Shown piece after piece: positions 1 to 8,342 of a stretch of 64,000 nt of DNA. A program made the position numbers and the translations under genes. Source of the stretch: CBDBBY01 sp965203795 (lineage in GTDB: Bacteria; Pseudomonadota; Alphaproteobacteria; Rhodobacterales; Rhodobacteraceae); assembly GCA_965203795.1 (NCBI GenBank), contig OZ241915.1, forward strand, positions 186,001 to 250,000, in the 5' to 3' direction. Positions within the stretch are counted from its first letter, which is position 1, and each line of letters starts with the position of its first letter. A model generated the notes under the pieces. It was not told where the DNA came from, did no database searches, and saw only the letters and a program-made list of their open reading frames with translations.

Positions 1-259
1 CCCTGAGCCAAACCGCCGCCTCGGCAAGCCCGCCTTCCTGCCGCGCCTTCCAAGCGTTCCAGAAGTGGAAGACGCCGAACAGGCTCATGCCCGCGACGCC
101 GATCGCCGGCCAGAAGCGCGGCTGGGCGAACAGCTTGCCGCCTGCCGAAAATCTGGTTTCGGCGGTCAGCTGGCTAAGCAGAAACAGGGAAAACAGCAAA
201 AACGCCGCCGCGAATGCGGCGGCGCCCGGCTGAACCGCCGAAGCGTCGTGGTGCCGCAT
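1..259 (-). CDS. tctB: TctB family membrane subunit, tripartite tricarboxylate transporter (partial)
   Basis: This is the N-terminal part of a small integral-membrane subunit; the 3' end runs off the start of the window. The visible protein begins MRHHDASAVQPGAAAF, has one hydrophobic segment (AAFAAAFLLFSLFLL), then an ETRFSAGGKLFAQPRFWPAIG stretch typical of TctB proteins before the second membrane segment. It lies 64 bp downstream of tctC on the same strand, the usual tctC-tctB(-tctA) order, so it should serve the small four-helix subunit of a secondary carboxylate importer. The family call rests on context plus this N-terminus; the substrate cannot be told. Confidence 0.7.
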   Translation of the reverse strand, partial: MRHHDASAVQPGAAAFAAAFLLFSLFLLSQLTAETRFSAGGKLFAQPRFWPAIGVAGMSLFGVFHFWNAWKARQEGGLAEAAVWLR

Positions 260-323
260 GGAGCTCTGGAGCCCGAATCCGGATTGCGGACCGGCTCAAC
301 CGGCCGATCCGCAGAGAGTTCCG

Positions 324-1259
324 CTAATCGAGCAGCTGGCCGATCACTGCCAGCGTTGCCTCGTCAGCTGCGATCCGCTCGGCCGCGGCAGCCGCGTCCT
401 GCCAGTAGACAAGCGCTCCGGTGTCCGCCGCGACCTTCTGCGCCCGTTCCGACATCACGGTTTCCTTGGCGACGTCGATGATCTTCGCGCGGATGTCCTC
501 CGGGGTTTCCTTGCGCACGAAGAGTCCGTTCCAAAGCGCAAGATTGAGCTCGGGATCGATTTCTCCCATCGTCGGCGTGTCGGGAACGATCGGAATCCGC
601 TCGTCCGTAACCGACACCAGCACCTTGATGTCGTCGAGGCAGGGAAGAACCAGCTGCAGCGTCGTGTTTATGACGTCGGCGTCGCCGGACGCGAGGCTGT
701 TGCAATCCAGCATGTCGAACGCGGCTTCGGAGCCCCATTCGAATCCGGCCTTCTTCGCGTAGGCGAAGCTTATCCGGGTGGGTGCGAGGGCGGCGCCGAA
801 ATGCCCCAGCGCCACGTCGTTCGACTTGGCGTGCTCAACCAACTCCTCCATGGACGAGAAAGGCGCGTCCGCGGACGCCACCATGACGAACGGATATGTC
901 AGGAAGATGCCGAGAGGATCGAACCTGGGCGGCTCAAGCTCCGGGATTCCGATCTTGTGCCCGATCGTAGGCACCGCGATGACGAACGATCCTATCGTGT
1001 AGCCGTCGGCGGGAGCTTCGGCCACGCTGATCGCTCCCGGGAAGGGGCCTCCGCCTCCGCCGGGCTTGTTCACGACGGCCGCCGCCACGCCGTATTTGGC
1101 TTGGAAATCGTCGGCGATCATCCGGGACAGCACGTCTTCAAGGTCGCCGGGCGGCCAAGGCACGACGATGCTCACAGGCTTCTCGGGGTATTCGGCGGCG
1201 GCATGTCCGCCGACCGCCAAGCCTGCGACCGCCAATGCGGCGGCAACCGCTTTCCTCAT
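324..1259 (-). CDS. tctC: TctC/Bug-family tricarboxylate transporter substrate-binding protein
   Basis: Periplasmic solute receptor of a tripartite tricarboxylate transporter, 311 residues. The ATG at 1259 is chosen because AAGGAGGAAAGA lies directly before it and the protein then starts with a clean signal peptide (MRKAVAAALAVAGLAVGG, cleavage likely after HAAA). The mature part opens with YPEKPVSIVVPWPPGD and has VNKPGGGGG and a DGYTIG segment, hallmarks of the Bug family. An in-frame ATG 21 codons upstream would add a charged, non-signal extension and is less likely. It is divergent from the sugar operon that starts at 1812. Bug proteins bind varied carboxylates, so the ligand is unknown. 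Confidence 0.88.
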   Translation of the reverse strand: MRKAVAAALAVAGLAVGGHAAAEYPEKPVSIVVPWPPGDLEDVLSRMIADDFQAKYGVAAAVVNKPGGGGGPFPGAISVAEAPADGYTIGSFVIAVPTIGHKIGIPELEPPRFDPLGIFLTYPFVMVASADAPFSSMEELVEHAKSNDVALGHFGAALAPTRISFAYAKKAGFEWGSEAAFDMLDCNSLASGDADVINTTLQLVLPCLDDIKVLVSVTDERIPIVPDTPTMGEIDPELNLALWNGLFVRKETPEDIRAKIIDVAKETVMSERAQKVAADTGALVYWQDAAAAAERIAADEATLAVIGQLLD

Positions 1260-1811
1260 TCTTTCCTCCTTGTGGAACCGATGCTTGCAACCGGCATCTG
1301 CCGCCGAAAATCTCCCGGCCATTCGAAAGTGTCAACCGCAAGCGTGGAAATGCGAGAGAGTGGACGCCCCCTCCGGCGGCATCGGGAAGCGCCATTACGG
1401 CGGAATCAACGATCCGCAAGGGAAAGGAGCCTCCGCAACGGACAGGGCTGGGATGATCGGGGGCGATCCTGGCAAGAGGAGCTTCCAGACTCGCGGGATT
1501 TGGCGAGGGCTGGCGCTGATTGGACATGGAGCTTCCGCTGGAGCGCCGCGGGGCAGGTCCGGGCAAGCCGGCGGCGCGGCGCGCCGGATCCGCAGGTTCG
1601 GGGGAACGCGGAAAGCATGGACAATCATCCCCGCAAGCCTGTTCGCGGCCGCAGCGCCGGGAAACCGGGGCGAAGGCGCGAGCCGCCGCGATTCGATGCG
1701 GAGCATGAATTTTATTGCGCACTGCAATTAATTGCAGTACGCATTTATTGGGGCGATTCGCAAGCGCTCCTGCAAAACCTGCATCGTGGAAGTCACTCCA
1801 AGGAGGAAAGA
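1260..1811. other. Divergent intergenic region between tctC and the sugar operon
   Basis: 552 bp without a credible gene. The tctC promoter should lie toward the left end on the minus strand. The right end holds the palindrome and promoter described separately, and a strong AAGGAGGAAAGA ribosome-binding site just before 1812. Frames open across this stretch show no recognisable protein. Confidence 0.7.
1715..1743 (+). promoter_or_regulatory. Perfect 18-bp palindromic operator inside a candidate promoter
   Basis: ACTGCAATTAATTGCAGT at 1721-1738 is a perfect inverted repeat. It is flanked by GCGC and ACGC, so three more base pairs match beyond one mismatch. A possible -35 (TTGCGC, 1715-1720) and -10 (TACGCA, 1738-1743) sit on either side with 17-bp spacing, so a bound repressor would cover the promoter spacer. 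It lies 73 bp before the first gene of the operon. The ROK regulator encoded in the operon is the natural candidate ligand-responsive protein; that link is inference. Confidence 0.6.
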
Positions 1812-2891
1812 ATGACAATGACGATCATGAAAACAATGCTTGCAGCCGCGGCGGCGCTGCCGCTTGCAGGCCCGGCTTTCGCGGACGGCCATGCCCGTAC
1901 CGATCTGGTGATCGCCGACCTCGGCCAGCCGGAAACCAACCCGTGGGTGATCAACCGCCACCGCTTCGAGCGCTGCGTCGCCGATGCGCTGAGCGTCGAG
2001 CTGCGGGAGTTCGACGACCAGAACTCCGAGGAGCAGCACGTCGCCCAGGCGGAATCGATCATCGCAAGCCAGCCCGACGGCCTGATCTTCAATCCGCTGA
2101 CCTCGCCCGCGGGCATTCAGGTCGCGCGGCTGCTGGAGGACAACGACATTCCGGGAGTCGCGGTGGGGCGCCTTGTCGTGTCCGATTACGATACCGATTA
2201 CGAAGGCGAGGATTTCATCGCGCAGGTTACCCAGAACAACACGACCTGGGGCGAGGCGATCGGCCAGGCCGTCGTGGACCTCGGCCACAAGAAGGTCGCC
2301 ATGATCTGGAACCAGAAGGGCGTGACCTCGGCCGAGGAAATCTGGGCCGGCGTTCAATCCGTGCTTGATCAGCACGACGACGTCGTTCTTCTGGCGGAGG
2401 CGTGGGACCGGCTGAATCGCGAGAACGGCCAGAAGTACGCCGAGCAGTTCATCGCCCGCTTCGCGCCGGGTGAAATCGACGCGATCATCGTCCTCGGCGC
2501 CGTCGCCGGCCTCGGCAGCCAGTTCGCCGTCGACCAAGTCGGCCGCGACGACATCGCCATTGTCACGACCGATATCGACGAGCAGGTCGCTCAGTTCATA
2601 AAGACCGGCAAACTCGCGTTTTCAATCGGCGGCCACTGGATGGTCGGCGGCTTCGGGCTGGTCCAGCTTTACGACTATCTCCACGGCCACCCGGTCGAGG
2701 ACACCCAGCCGCTCTTCAGCCTGATCTCGGTAACTGCCGACAATGTCGATACTTACGCGAACGGCTTGCTGAGCGGCTGCATTCTGTCGCCGGAAGACAT
2801 CCGCAGCCTCAGCCGCGTCCACAACCCGGACGCCGACCTGCCCGGCTTCATCGACAACTTCTCGAAGAACTGGGAAGAATTCGTGCAATAG
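1812..2891 (+). CDS. Sugar ABC transporter substrate-binding protein (FrcB/RbsB type)
   Basis: Periplasmic binding protein of 359 residues that delivers sugar to the FrcC/FrcA-type importer encoded at 8343-10111. The ATG at 1812 follows an AAGGAGGAAAGA ribosome-binding site. Residues 1-25 are a signal peptide (AAAAALPLAGPAFA, cleavage before DGH). The body has the type I binding-protein layout of the ribose/fructose group: an SIIASQPDGLIFNPLTSPAG segment (ligand-pocket region), GHKKVAMIWNQKG at the hinge, and a late VTTDIDEQVAQFIKTGKL segment. A longer open frame continues upstream but lacks a signal peptide. The receptor is first in the operon while its ATPase and permease are last. The exact ligand is not visible; fructose or a fructoside is inferred from the neighbours. 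Confidence 0.88.
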   Translation: MTMTIMKTMLAAAAALPLAGPAFADGHARTDLVIADLGQPETNPWVINRHRFERCVADALSVELREFDDQNSEEQHVAQAESIIASQPDGLIFNPLTSPAGIQVARLLEDNDIPGVAVGRLVVSDYDTDYEGEDFIAQVTQNNTTWGEAIGQAVVDLGHKKVAMIWNQKGVTSAEEIWAGVQSVLDQHDDVVLLAEAWDRLNRENGQKYAEQFIARFAPGEIDAIIVLGAVAGLGSQFAVDQVGRDDIAIVTTDIDEQVAQFIKTGKLAFSIGGHWMVGGFGLVQLYDYLHGHPVEDTQPLFSLISVTADNVDTYANGLLSGCILSPEDIRSLSRVHNPDADLPGFIDNFSKNWEEFVQ

Positions 2892-2910
2892 GCCGCCATT
2901 GGCGCGCTCG

Positions 2911-2934
2911 GCCTCGGCCCTTCGGGGCCGAGGC
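2911..2934 (+). promoter_or_regulatory. Strong intercistronic hairpin after the binding-protein gene
   Basis: A perfect 10-bp stem (GCCTCGGCCC pairing with GGGCCGAGGC) capped by a TTCG tetraloop begins 20 nt after the binding-protein stop codon. No T-run follows. This fits an mRNA-stabilising or partially terminating element that raises binding-protein output over the downstream genes, as known for other binding-protein operons, rather than a full terminator. Confidence 0.7.
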
Positions 2935-2967
2935 ATGCCAACAGCCAATTCTCAACGAGGCCGGTTC

Positions 2968-4455
2968 ATGAGGCTTTTCGGCTATGCTCCCGAGCGAGGC
3001 GCCGCCGCAGGCGATACCATGCCGTTCCACCATGGCGGCAAATGGCACTTGTTCTTCTCCCAGCCGCCTGTCGGCGCTTGGGAGTACGTGGAGCGCGCCC
3101 GCGTCTCGACCGCGTATCTGCGCTCGGACGACTTGGTGAACTGGGAGGTCATGCCCGATGCTTTCGGTCCCGGCGAACACGGCGAATGCGACGGAGACGG
3201 GATCTGGACCGGCTCGGTCATCGAACATGAGGGCGTCTTCCATTTCTTCTACACCGGCTACAATCGCCAGTCCGGCTCGCCGCAAACGATTTGCAAGGCA
3301 ACCTCGACCGACCTGCGATCATGGAGGAAGTCGAGCGCCAACCCGCTGATTTCTCCCGACCCGCGATGGTATGAAACCGTCGATTGGCGCGACCCGTTCG
3401 TGTATCGCGACGAGGCCGACGGACGCTTCAAGATGCTGATCTCGGCCCGGCTGAACGAAGGCCCGCAGTTTCGCCGGGGATGCGTGGCGGTCGCCGCTTC
3501 GGACGATCTGGAAAACTGGGAAGTAGGTCCGCCGCTGGCCTCGTCAATGCTGACGCATTGTCCCGAATGCCCCGAGCTCTTCAGGCTGGGAGATTGGTGG
3601 TACTTGGTCGAGAGCCGCTATTCCGAGCGCATGCAAACCGTTTACCGAGTTGCGAAGTCGCCTGAAGGGCCGTGGGAAAGCCGCAGGCTCGACAGTCTCG
3701 ACGGCCGTCGCTTCTATGCAGCAAAGTCCGCCGGGCACGGCGATCGCCGGGTGAGTTTCGGATGGATTCCGTTTCGCAAGCGCCATGACCCGAAACGCGA
3801 TTGGGTCTGGGGCGGAGAGCTTGGCAGCCCGCGCGAATTGATATCGCTTTCCGACGGGACGCTTGCATGCCGGTTGCCGCCGGAAGTGGACGAAAGCTAT
3901 GCCGCGCCCGTGCCTCATGCGCTGCGGCCGATCCTTGGAACCTGGACCGGCGAGGCCAATCCGCGCTGCGATGCGGTCGGCACGTTCGGCTACGCTCGGC
4001 TGGAAGGTCCGGAACGCGACGATGTGCTTCTGGACGTCGTCATCGCGCCTGCGGCGAACACCGAAGCGGCGGGCGTTCTGATCGAACCGAGCGGCGGGGA
4101 TCATCTGGCCAGCGGCTACAGCCTTGCCATCGAGCCTATGAAGGAGCGCGTGGTTTTTGATCGCTGGCCCGCGTCGATGGATCCGCTTTGGGACAGCCTT
4201 GTGCTGAACGAGAGGCACGGAATCGCGGTGCGCCACGAAATCGACAGCCCGCTGGTCGAGCGGCCTTTGGCGTTCACGCCCGAAAACGGCCGCTACAGGG
4301 TGCAAATCCTGCGCAAGGGATCGGCCGTCGAATGCTTCGTCGCCGGGCAGGTGGCGGCGTCGTTCCGAATTTACGACATCTCGACCGCCGGCGCTTGGGG
4401 CGTCTTCGCGCAGGAGGGCGCGGCTGTCTTCCATGATGTCGCGTTCCGAAAGTAA
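2968..4455 (+). CDS. GH32-family beta-fructosidase (fructan/sucrose-type hydrolase)
   Basis: Glycoside hydrolase of 495 residues with the GH32 signature blocks in order: GDTMPFHHGGKWHLFF (D16 in the position of the catalytic nucleophile), WTGS at 80-83, WRDPF with R141-D142 (transition-state Asp) and ECPELF with E200 (acid/base), followed by a C-terminal beta-sandwich-like half. No signal peptide is visible, so it likely acts in the cytoplasm on an imported short fructoside. The ATG at 2968 is preferred because CGAGG lies before it and the family fold begins at once; an ATG at 2935 is possible. The first block is divergent from the usual WMNDPNG, so the substrate may be unusual. It sits between the binding protein and an aldolase. 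Confidence 0.82.
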   Translation: MRLFGYAPERGAAAGDTMPFHHGGKWHLFFSQPPVGAWEYVERARVSTAYLRSDDLVNWEVMPDAFGPGEHGECDGDGIWTGSVIEHEGVFHFFYTGYNRQSGSPQTICKATSTDLRSWRKSSANPLISPDPRWYETVDWRDPFVYRDEADGRFKMLISARLNEGPQFRRGCVAVAASDDLENWEVGPPLASSMLTHCPECPELFRLGDWWYLVESRYSERMQTVYRVAKSPEGPWESRRLDSLDGRRFYAAKSAGHGDRRVSFGWIPFRKRHDPKRDWVWGGELGSPRELISLSDGTLACRLPPEVDESYAAPVPHALRPILGTWTGEANPRCDAVGTFGYARLEGPERDDVLLDVVIAPAANTEAAGVLIEPSGGDHLASGYSLAIEPMKERVVFDRWPASMDPLWDSLVLNERHGIAVRHEIDSPLVERPLAFTPENGRYRVQILRKGSAVECFVAGQVAASFRIYDISTAGAWGVFAQEGAAVFHDVAFRK

Positions 4456-4464
4456 GGCCCTTTC

Positions 4465-5556
4465 TTGCCGTTGGCGTCGCTAAGGCAACTGCTGGACCAC
4501 GCTGCCGAGCACGGCTACGGCATACCCGCCTTCAACATCTCGAACATGGAACAAGGCTTGGCCGTCATGAATGCCGCCAAGGCATGCGATGCGCCGGTGA
4601 TTTTGCAAGCCAGCCTGAAAGTGCGATGCGGATATGCGGGCGACCGGATGATCGTAGGCATCGTCGAGGCGCTGGCCGACATGTATCCCGACAATCCCAT
4701 TTGCCTTCACCAGGACCACGGCCATACGGAAAACGCTTGCGTCAGCGCGATCGGCGCGGGGTTCACTTCCGCGATGATGGACGGGTCGCTAATGGCCGAC
4801 GGCAAAACGCCCGCGAGTTACGAGCATAATGTGGACGTTACCGCTCGCGTTGCGCAAATCGCCCATTGGATTGGAGCCTCTGTCGAAGGGGAGCTTGGCG
4901 TTCTGGGCTCGCTCGAGACCGGCGAAGGACATGAAGAGGACGGCTCAGGCGCAGAGGGAGCGCTCGACCGCGACCAATTGCTGACCGACCCCGATCAGGC
5001 CGCGGACTTCGTATCGGCTACGCATGTCGATGCGCTGGCGATTGCCTGCGGCACTTCCCACGGGGCGTACAAATTCACGCGCGCGCCCGATGGCGAGATA
5101 CTCGCGATGGACCGGATCGAGGCGATCCATCATCGCCTGCCGGACACGCACCTTGTCATGCATGGGTCCAGCTCGGTGCCGCAGGACCTGCAGGACGTGA
5201 TCAATGCATATGGCGGCGAAATGCCGCAGACTTGGGGCGTCCCGGTGGAGGAGATCGAGCGTGGCATTCGTCATGGCGTGCGCAAGGTGAATATAGACAC
5301 TGATTGCCGCATGGCGATGTCCGGGGCGCTGCGCCGCTTTGCGCAGGAAAACCCTAAAGCCTTCGATCCCCGAGCGTTCATGCTTGCCGCCATGGACGCT
5401 CTTGAAACCCTTGTTCGCGACCGGTTCGAACGATTCGGAACTGCCGGGCGCGGCAGCAAAATCAAGCCGATCGCACTCGCGGATATGGCAAAACGCTATG
5501 CCAAGGGCGCGCTGGACCCGCGCGTTGAGGATTCTTGCGCCGCGCGCTCTTCATAG
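4465..5556 (+). CDS. fba: Class II fructose-bisphosphate aldolase
   Basis: Zinc-dependent aldolase of 363 residues that splits a ketose bisphosphate or phosphate into two trioses. Visible motifs are GIPAFNISNMEQ near the N-terminus, HQDHG (H82, D84, H85; metal and catalytic residues), CGTSHGAYK, VMHGSSSVP and GIRHGVRKVNIDTD for phosphate binding. The likely start is TTG, 10 nt after the GH32 gene, with no better ATG nearby; the first residues PLASLRQLLDHA match the family start. The 3' end overlaps the next gene by 22 nt. In this operon it probably uses the product of the adjacent kinases. Whether it prefers fructose 1,6-bisphosphate or fructose 1-phosphate cannot be read from the sequence. 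Confidence 0.9.
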   Translation: MPLASLRQLLDHAAEHGYGIPAFNISNMEQGLAVMNAAKACDAPVILQASLKVRCGYAGDRMIVGIVEALADMYPDNPICLHQDHGHTENACVSAIGAGFTSAMMDGSLMADGKTPASYEHNVDVTARVAQIAHWIGASVEGELGVLGSLETGEGHEEDGSGAEGALDRDQLLTDPDQAADFVSATHVDALAIACGTSHGAYKFTRAPDGEILAMDRIEAIHHRLPDTHLVMHGSSSVPQDLQDVINAYGGEMPQTWGVPVEEIERGIRHGVRKVNIDTDCRMAMSGALRRFAQENPKAFDPRAFMLAAMDALETLVRDRFERFGTAGRGSKIKPIALADMAKRYAKGALDPRVEDSCAARSS

Positions 5557-6383
5557 GGCGTTCGGTGCTCGACGTCGTCGCGCTGGTCGAGGACTTTCCC
5601 GGCCCGGACGGGAAGACTGCGGCACTGTCCAATTGCATGATTCCGGGCGGATCAGCGCTGAATGCCGCGGTGGCTTTCGCTTGTCTGGGCGGCGACGCCG
5701 CATTGGCGACTTCGCTGGGCGCGCCAGGATTGACGCGCGAATTCGTCGCCGACGACCTGTCCCGCCACAAGGTTGAAGTGCACGATATCTGCGACGACCC
5801 GGCGTACCGGATCCCGATCTCGATCGTCGTTTCAACGCGCAGCCTCGGCGAGCGCATGATCGTGAACGGCGCGAACGAAGAATGCAGCCGGCATGGGAAT
5901 TGCGCGGAACTGCTGTCCGGCGATTTCGACCTTATCCAGATCGATCAATACGAACGGCATTTCGTGGCGCGATATCGCGACGAGATCCGGTCCTTCGGCG
6001 GCCCCGTCATCATGGATGGCGGCGGCTGGAAGGATTGGTCGCCGGATTTTCTGCGTCTTGCGAACATCCCGATCGTCTCGGAAGTGTTTTGCGCGGGCGG
6101 ACCTCAAGGCTTTGCAGAGCTGTGCATGGATCTGGGCATCTCCCGCTGGGCGATGACGCGAGGACGCCTCGGCGTGATCTGGCGTGACGGCGACCGCTCC
6201 GGCGAAATCCCCGCGTTGCCGGTGCAGGTCGTCGACACGCTCGGGGCGGGCGATATCTTTCACGGTGCCTTCTGCCATGCGTTCGCCGAAACCGGATCTT
6301 TCGTCGACTCGTTGAACGCGGCCAACCGGGTCGCAGCCAAATCCTGCGAGAGCACCGGCACGCGGCGCTGGATGCATGGCTAG
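5535..6383 (+). CDS. PfkB-family sugar kinase
   Basis: Ribokinase-like carbohydrate kinase of 282 residues, shorter than a typical fructokinase of about 300. The N-terminal glycine motif is PGGSALNAAVAFACLGG and the C-terminal ATP/catalytic motif is DTLGAGD (residues 234-240, catalytic base D240). The start is a TTG lying inside the end of the aldolase gene (22-nt overlap), which implies translational coupling; the first residues LFIGRSVLDVVALVEDFPGPDGK match the family start. The 3' end overlaps the next gene by 8 nt. Probably phosphorylates fructose or a fructose phosphate released by this pathway. The position of phosphorylation is not determined. Confidence 0.85.
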   Translation: MRRALFIGRSVLDVVALVEDFPGPDGKTAALSNCMIPGGSALNAAVAFACLGGDAALATSLGAPGLTREFVADDLSRHKVEVHDICDDPAYRIPISIVVSTRSLGERMIVNGANEECSRHGNCAELLSGDFDLIQIDQYERHFVARYRDEIRSFGGPVIMDGGGWKDWSPDFLRLANIPIVSEVFCAGGPQGFAELCMDLGISRWAMTRGRLGVIWRDGDRSGEIPALPVQVVDTLGAGDIFHGAFCHAFAETGSFVDSLNAANRVAAKSCESTGTRRWMHG

Positions 6384-7020
6384 GCGAACCAATGATTATG
6401 CAATGCTACTGGAGACGACCAGAGATCGGCTCCAAGGCGAGACGCCGCCGCTCCTAATCGGGATTGCAGGACCTCCGGCGACGGGCAAATCCACACTTGC
6501 CGGAAGGCTGGCGAGCGATTTGAACGCCGCGGGTCTCAATGCCTGCGTTTGTCCGCTGGATGGTTTTCACATGACCAATGCGCAGCTCGACGCCGCAGGC
6601 CTTCGCGAAGTCAAGGGGCGCATCGATACATTCGACGGAACCGCTTTCGCGCGCGCCGTGCCCCGCCTGAAGGATGGCGCGCCCTTCTGGTGGCCGCAAT
6701 ATTCGCGCCAAAGGCATGATCCCATCCCGAAAGGCACGCGGATCACCGGGAAGGAAGCAGTCTGCATCGTCGAAGGGAACTATATACTTGCTGATGCGGA
6801 ACCGTGGCGGTCCGCCGCCAATTTCTTCGATTTTCGCATCATCATGGACGCGTCGGATTCGGTTCTCCGCGCGCGCCTGTTCGTTCGCCACATTCAAAGC
6901 GGGCGTTCAGCGGGCGTAGCGATAACGAAGATCGATCGAACGGACATTCCCAACGCCCGCGAGGTCCGCGCGGGATGCAGCTACGCGGATATCCTGTTCA
7001 CAGAGGAAGCATGCGTCTGA
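6376..7020 (+). CDS. frcK: FrcK-like P-loop kinase (uridine kinase/pantothenate kinase superfamily)
   Basis: Cytoplasmic kinase of 214 residues. A Walker A (GIAGPPATGKST) lies near residues 29-40, followed by CPLDGFHMTN, a block shared with nucleoside and pantothenate kinases, then RIDTFDG, WWPQYSRQRHDPIP and CIVEGNYIL. This is the pattern of the small kinase that accompanies the rhizobial fructose importer (FrcK). The start overlaps the PfkB gene by 8 nt. Two different kinases in one operon suggest either two phosphorylation steps or one with a regulatory role. The specific substrate is inferred from context only. Confidence 0.72.
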   Translation: MARRTNDYAMLLETTRDRLQGETPPLLIGIAGPPATGKSTLAGRLASDLNAAGLNACVCPLDGFHMTNAQLDAAGLREVKGRIDTFDGTAFARAVPRLKDGAPFWWPQYSRQRHDPIPKGTRITGKEAVCIVEGNYILADAEPWRSAANFFDFRIIMDASDSVLRARLFVRHIQSGRSAGVAITKIDRTDIPNAREVRAGCSYADILFTEEACV

Positions 7021-7098
7021 TTCGGACCGTCAATCCGCCGCGGCTTGCGGACCCGCGCCAGGCTGCCGCGCAGTCCGGCAGTTCGGGAGCGGCATGAA

Positions 7099-8328
7099 AT
7101 GAGAGCGGCGCAGAAGGGATTGTCCATCGAGGGCGTCCAAGGCCACAACCGGCGGGTCATCCTGGCGGCGCTCCAGGATTTGGGAACATGCTCCCGAAAG
7201 GAAATCAGCGTGGCGACGGGCCTGGACCAGGCTACGGTCACCCGCGCCATCGGAACACTGCTGGATGCCGGCGTCGTCGAGGAGGTGGGACTGGTGAGGG
7301 GCGGGCGCGGCAGGCGTTCGATCAACCTCGATTTTTCAGCCTCCGGGCGGCATATCCTCTGCCTGCGATTGCAGCGGCGCAGCTTCTCCGTCGCGGCGTT
7401 CAATCTTCGCGGAATTCCGGTCGAAACGAGCGAAGTTCCCATTCCTCGCGGTCAATCGGCAGTCACGACGTTCGCCGACATCACCGGCGCGATGGACGAC
7501 AGGATCACGCGGCTTGACCGAATTGACGGCATCGGCGTCGCCGTTCCCGGCCCGTTCCTCGAGCGGGATGAACGGGTGATCCTCATGACCGAAAGCCCTG
7601 AATGGCAGGGGTTCGACTTGATCCGCGCGCTCCGGTCGCGATATCCCAGCATACCCGTCCATTCCACGCACGATGCCAAGGCCGCCGCCCTCACGGAATG
7701 GCGCGACCGTGCGCGCCGGTCGGGGATCAAGGTGCTCCTGTACGTGTCGGCCGGCCAAGGCACCGGGTCGGCCCTTGTGATCGGCGGGGAGGTTTACCGC
7801 GGCGCGCTGGGGCTCGCCGGCGAACTGGGCCATACGTCGATCAATGCGGACGGGCCCATCTGCAAATGCGGCAATGCGGGGTGCCTGGAATTGTACGCCT
7901 CCCGCATATCGCTGCTGCGGGCCATTCGGGAACGGGCCGCCGGCGCAGCCGACACGCGCCTTACGCCAAGCGCGGACTTTCCGCAGGTGGTTGAAGCCTA
8001 CGCCAGCGGCGACCCTTTGGCGATCGAGGAAGTTGAGCGAGTTGCGCGGTATTTGGCGCAGGGCACGACCAACTGCATCAACTTGGTGAACCCGGACCTG
8101 GTCGTGATCGGCGACGAGTACGCTATGTTCGGAGAGCCGTTTCTCGAAGCAATCAAGAAGCATGTTGAAAAGGCCGTATTGCCGAGCGTCTACAGCTCTG
8201 TCGGAATCGTTCTGAGCCGGTCAACAGAGGATACCGTTCTGAAGGGCGCGTTTCTGGACGTGTTTTCTCTTACGTATCTTGGACTTCCGAGAGAGGCGCA
8301 TGCTGATTTGGTCCCGGAGTTCGGTTGA
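7099..8328 (+). CDS. ROK-family transcriptional regulator
   Basis: Repressor-type ROK protein of 409 residues: an N-terminal winged helix (GVQGHNRRVILAALQDLG, then SRKEISVATGLDQATVTRAI as recognition helix) and a sugar-kinase-like ROK domain with GIGVAVPGP, GELGHTSIN and the zinc motif C255-x-C257-G-x3-C262 (CKCGNAGC). The ATG at 7099 is chosen over an upstream TTG (7045) because the HTH follows at the normal distance and GGGAGC precedes it. The gene lies inside the operon it probably controls. The palindrome at 1721-1738 is its best operator candidate. Ligand is likely the imported sugar or its phosphate. Confidence 0.88.
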   Translation: MRAAQKGLSIEGVQGHNRRVILAALQDLGTCSRKEISVATGLDQATVTRAIGTLLDAGVVEEVGLVRGGRGRRSINLDFSASGRHILCLRLQRRSFSVAAFNLRGIPVETSEVPIPRGQSAVTTFADITGAMDDRITRLDRIDGIGVAVPGPFLERDERVILMTESPEWQGFDLIRALRSRYPSIPVHSTHDAKAAALTEWRDRARRSGIKVLLYVSAGQGTGSALVIGGEVYRGALGLAGELGHTSINADGPICKCGNAGCLELYASRISLLRAIRERAAGAADTRLTPSADFPQVVEAYASGDPLAIEEVERVARYLAQGTTNCINLVNPDLVVIGDEYAMFGEPFLEAIKKHVEKAVLPSVYSSVGIVLSRSTEDTVLKGAFLDVFSLTYLGLPREAHADLVPEFG

Positions 8329-8342
8329 AAGGAAAGATGGGA

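Noticed and set aside
258..1811. Long upstream extension of the sugar-binding-protein frame
   Set aside because: It overlaps tctC antisense, lacks a signal peptide, and the start at 1812 has an excellent ribosome-binding site followed by a signal peptide.
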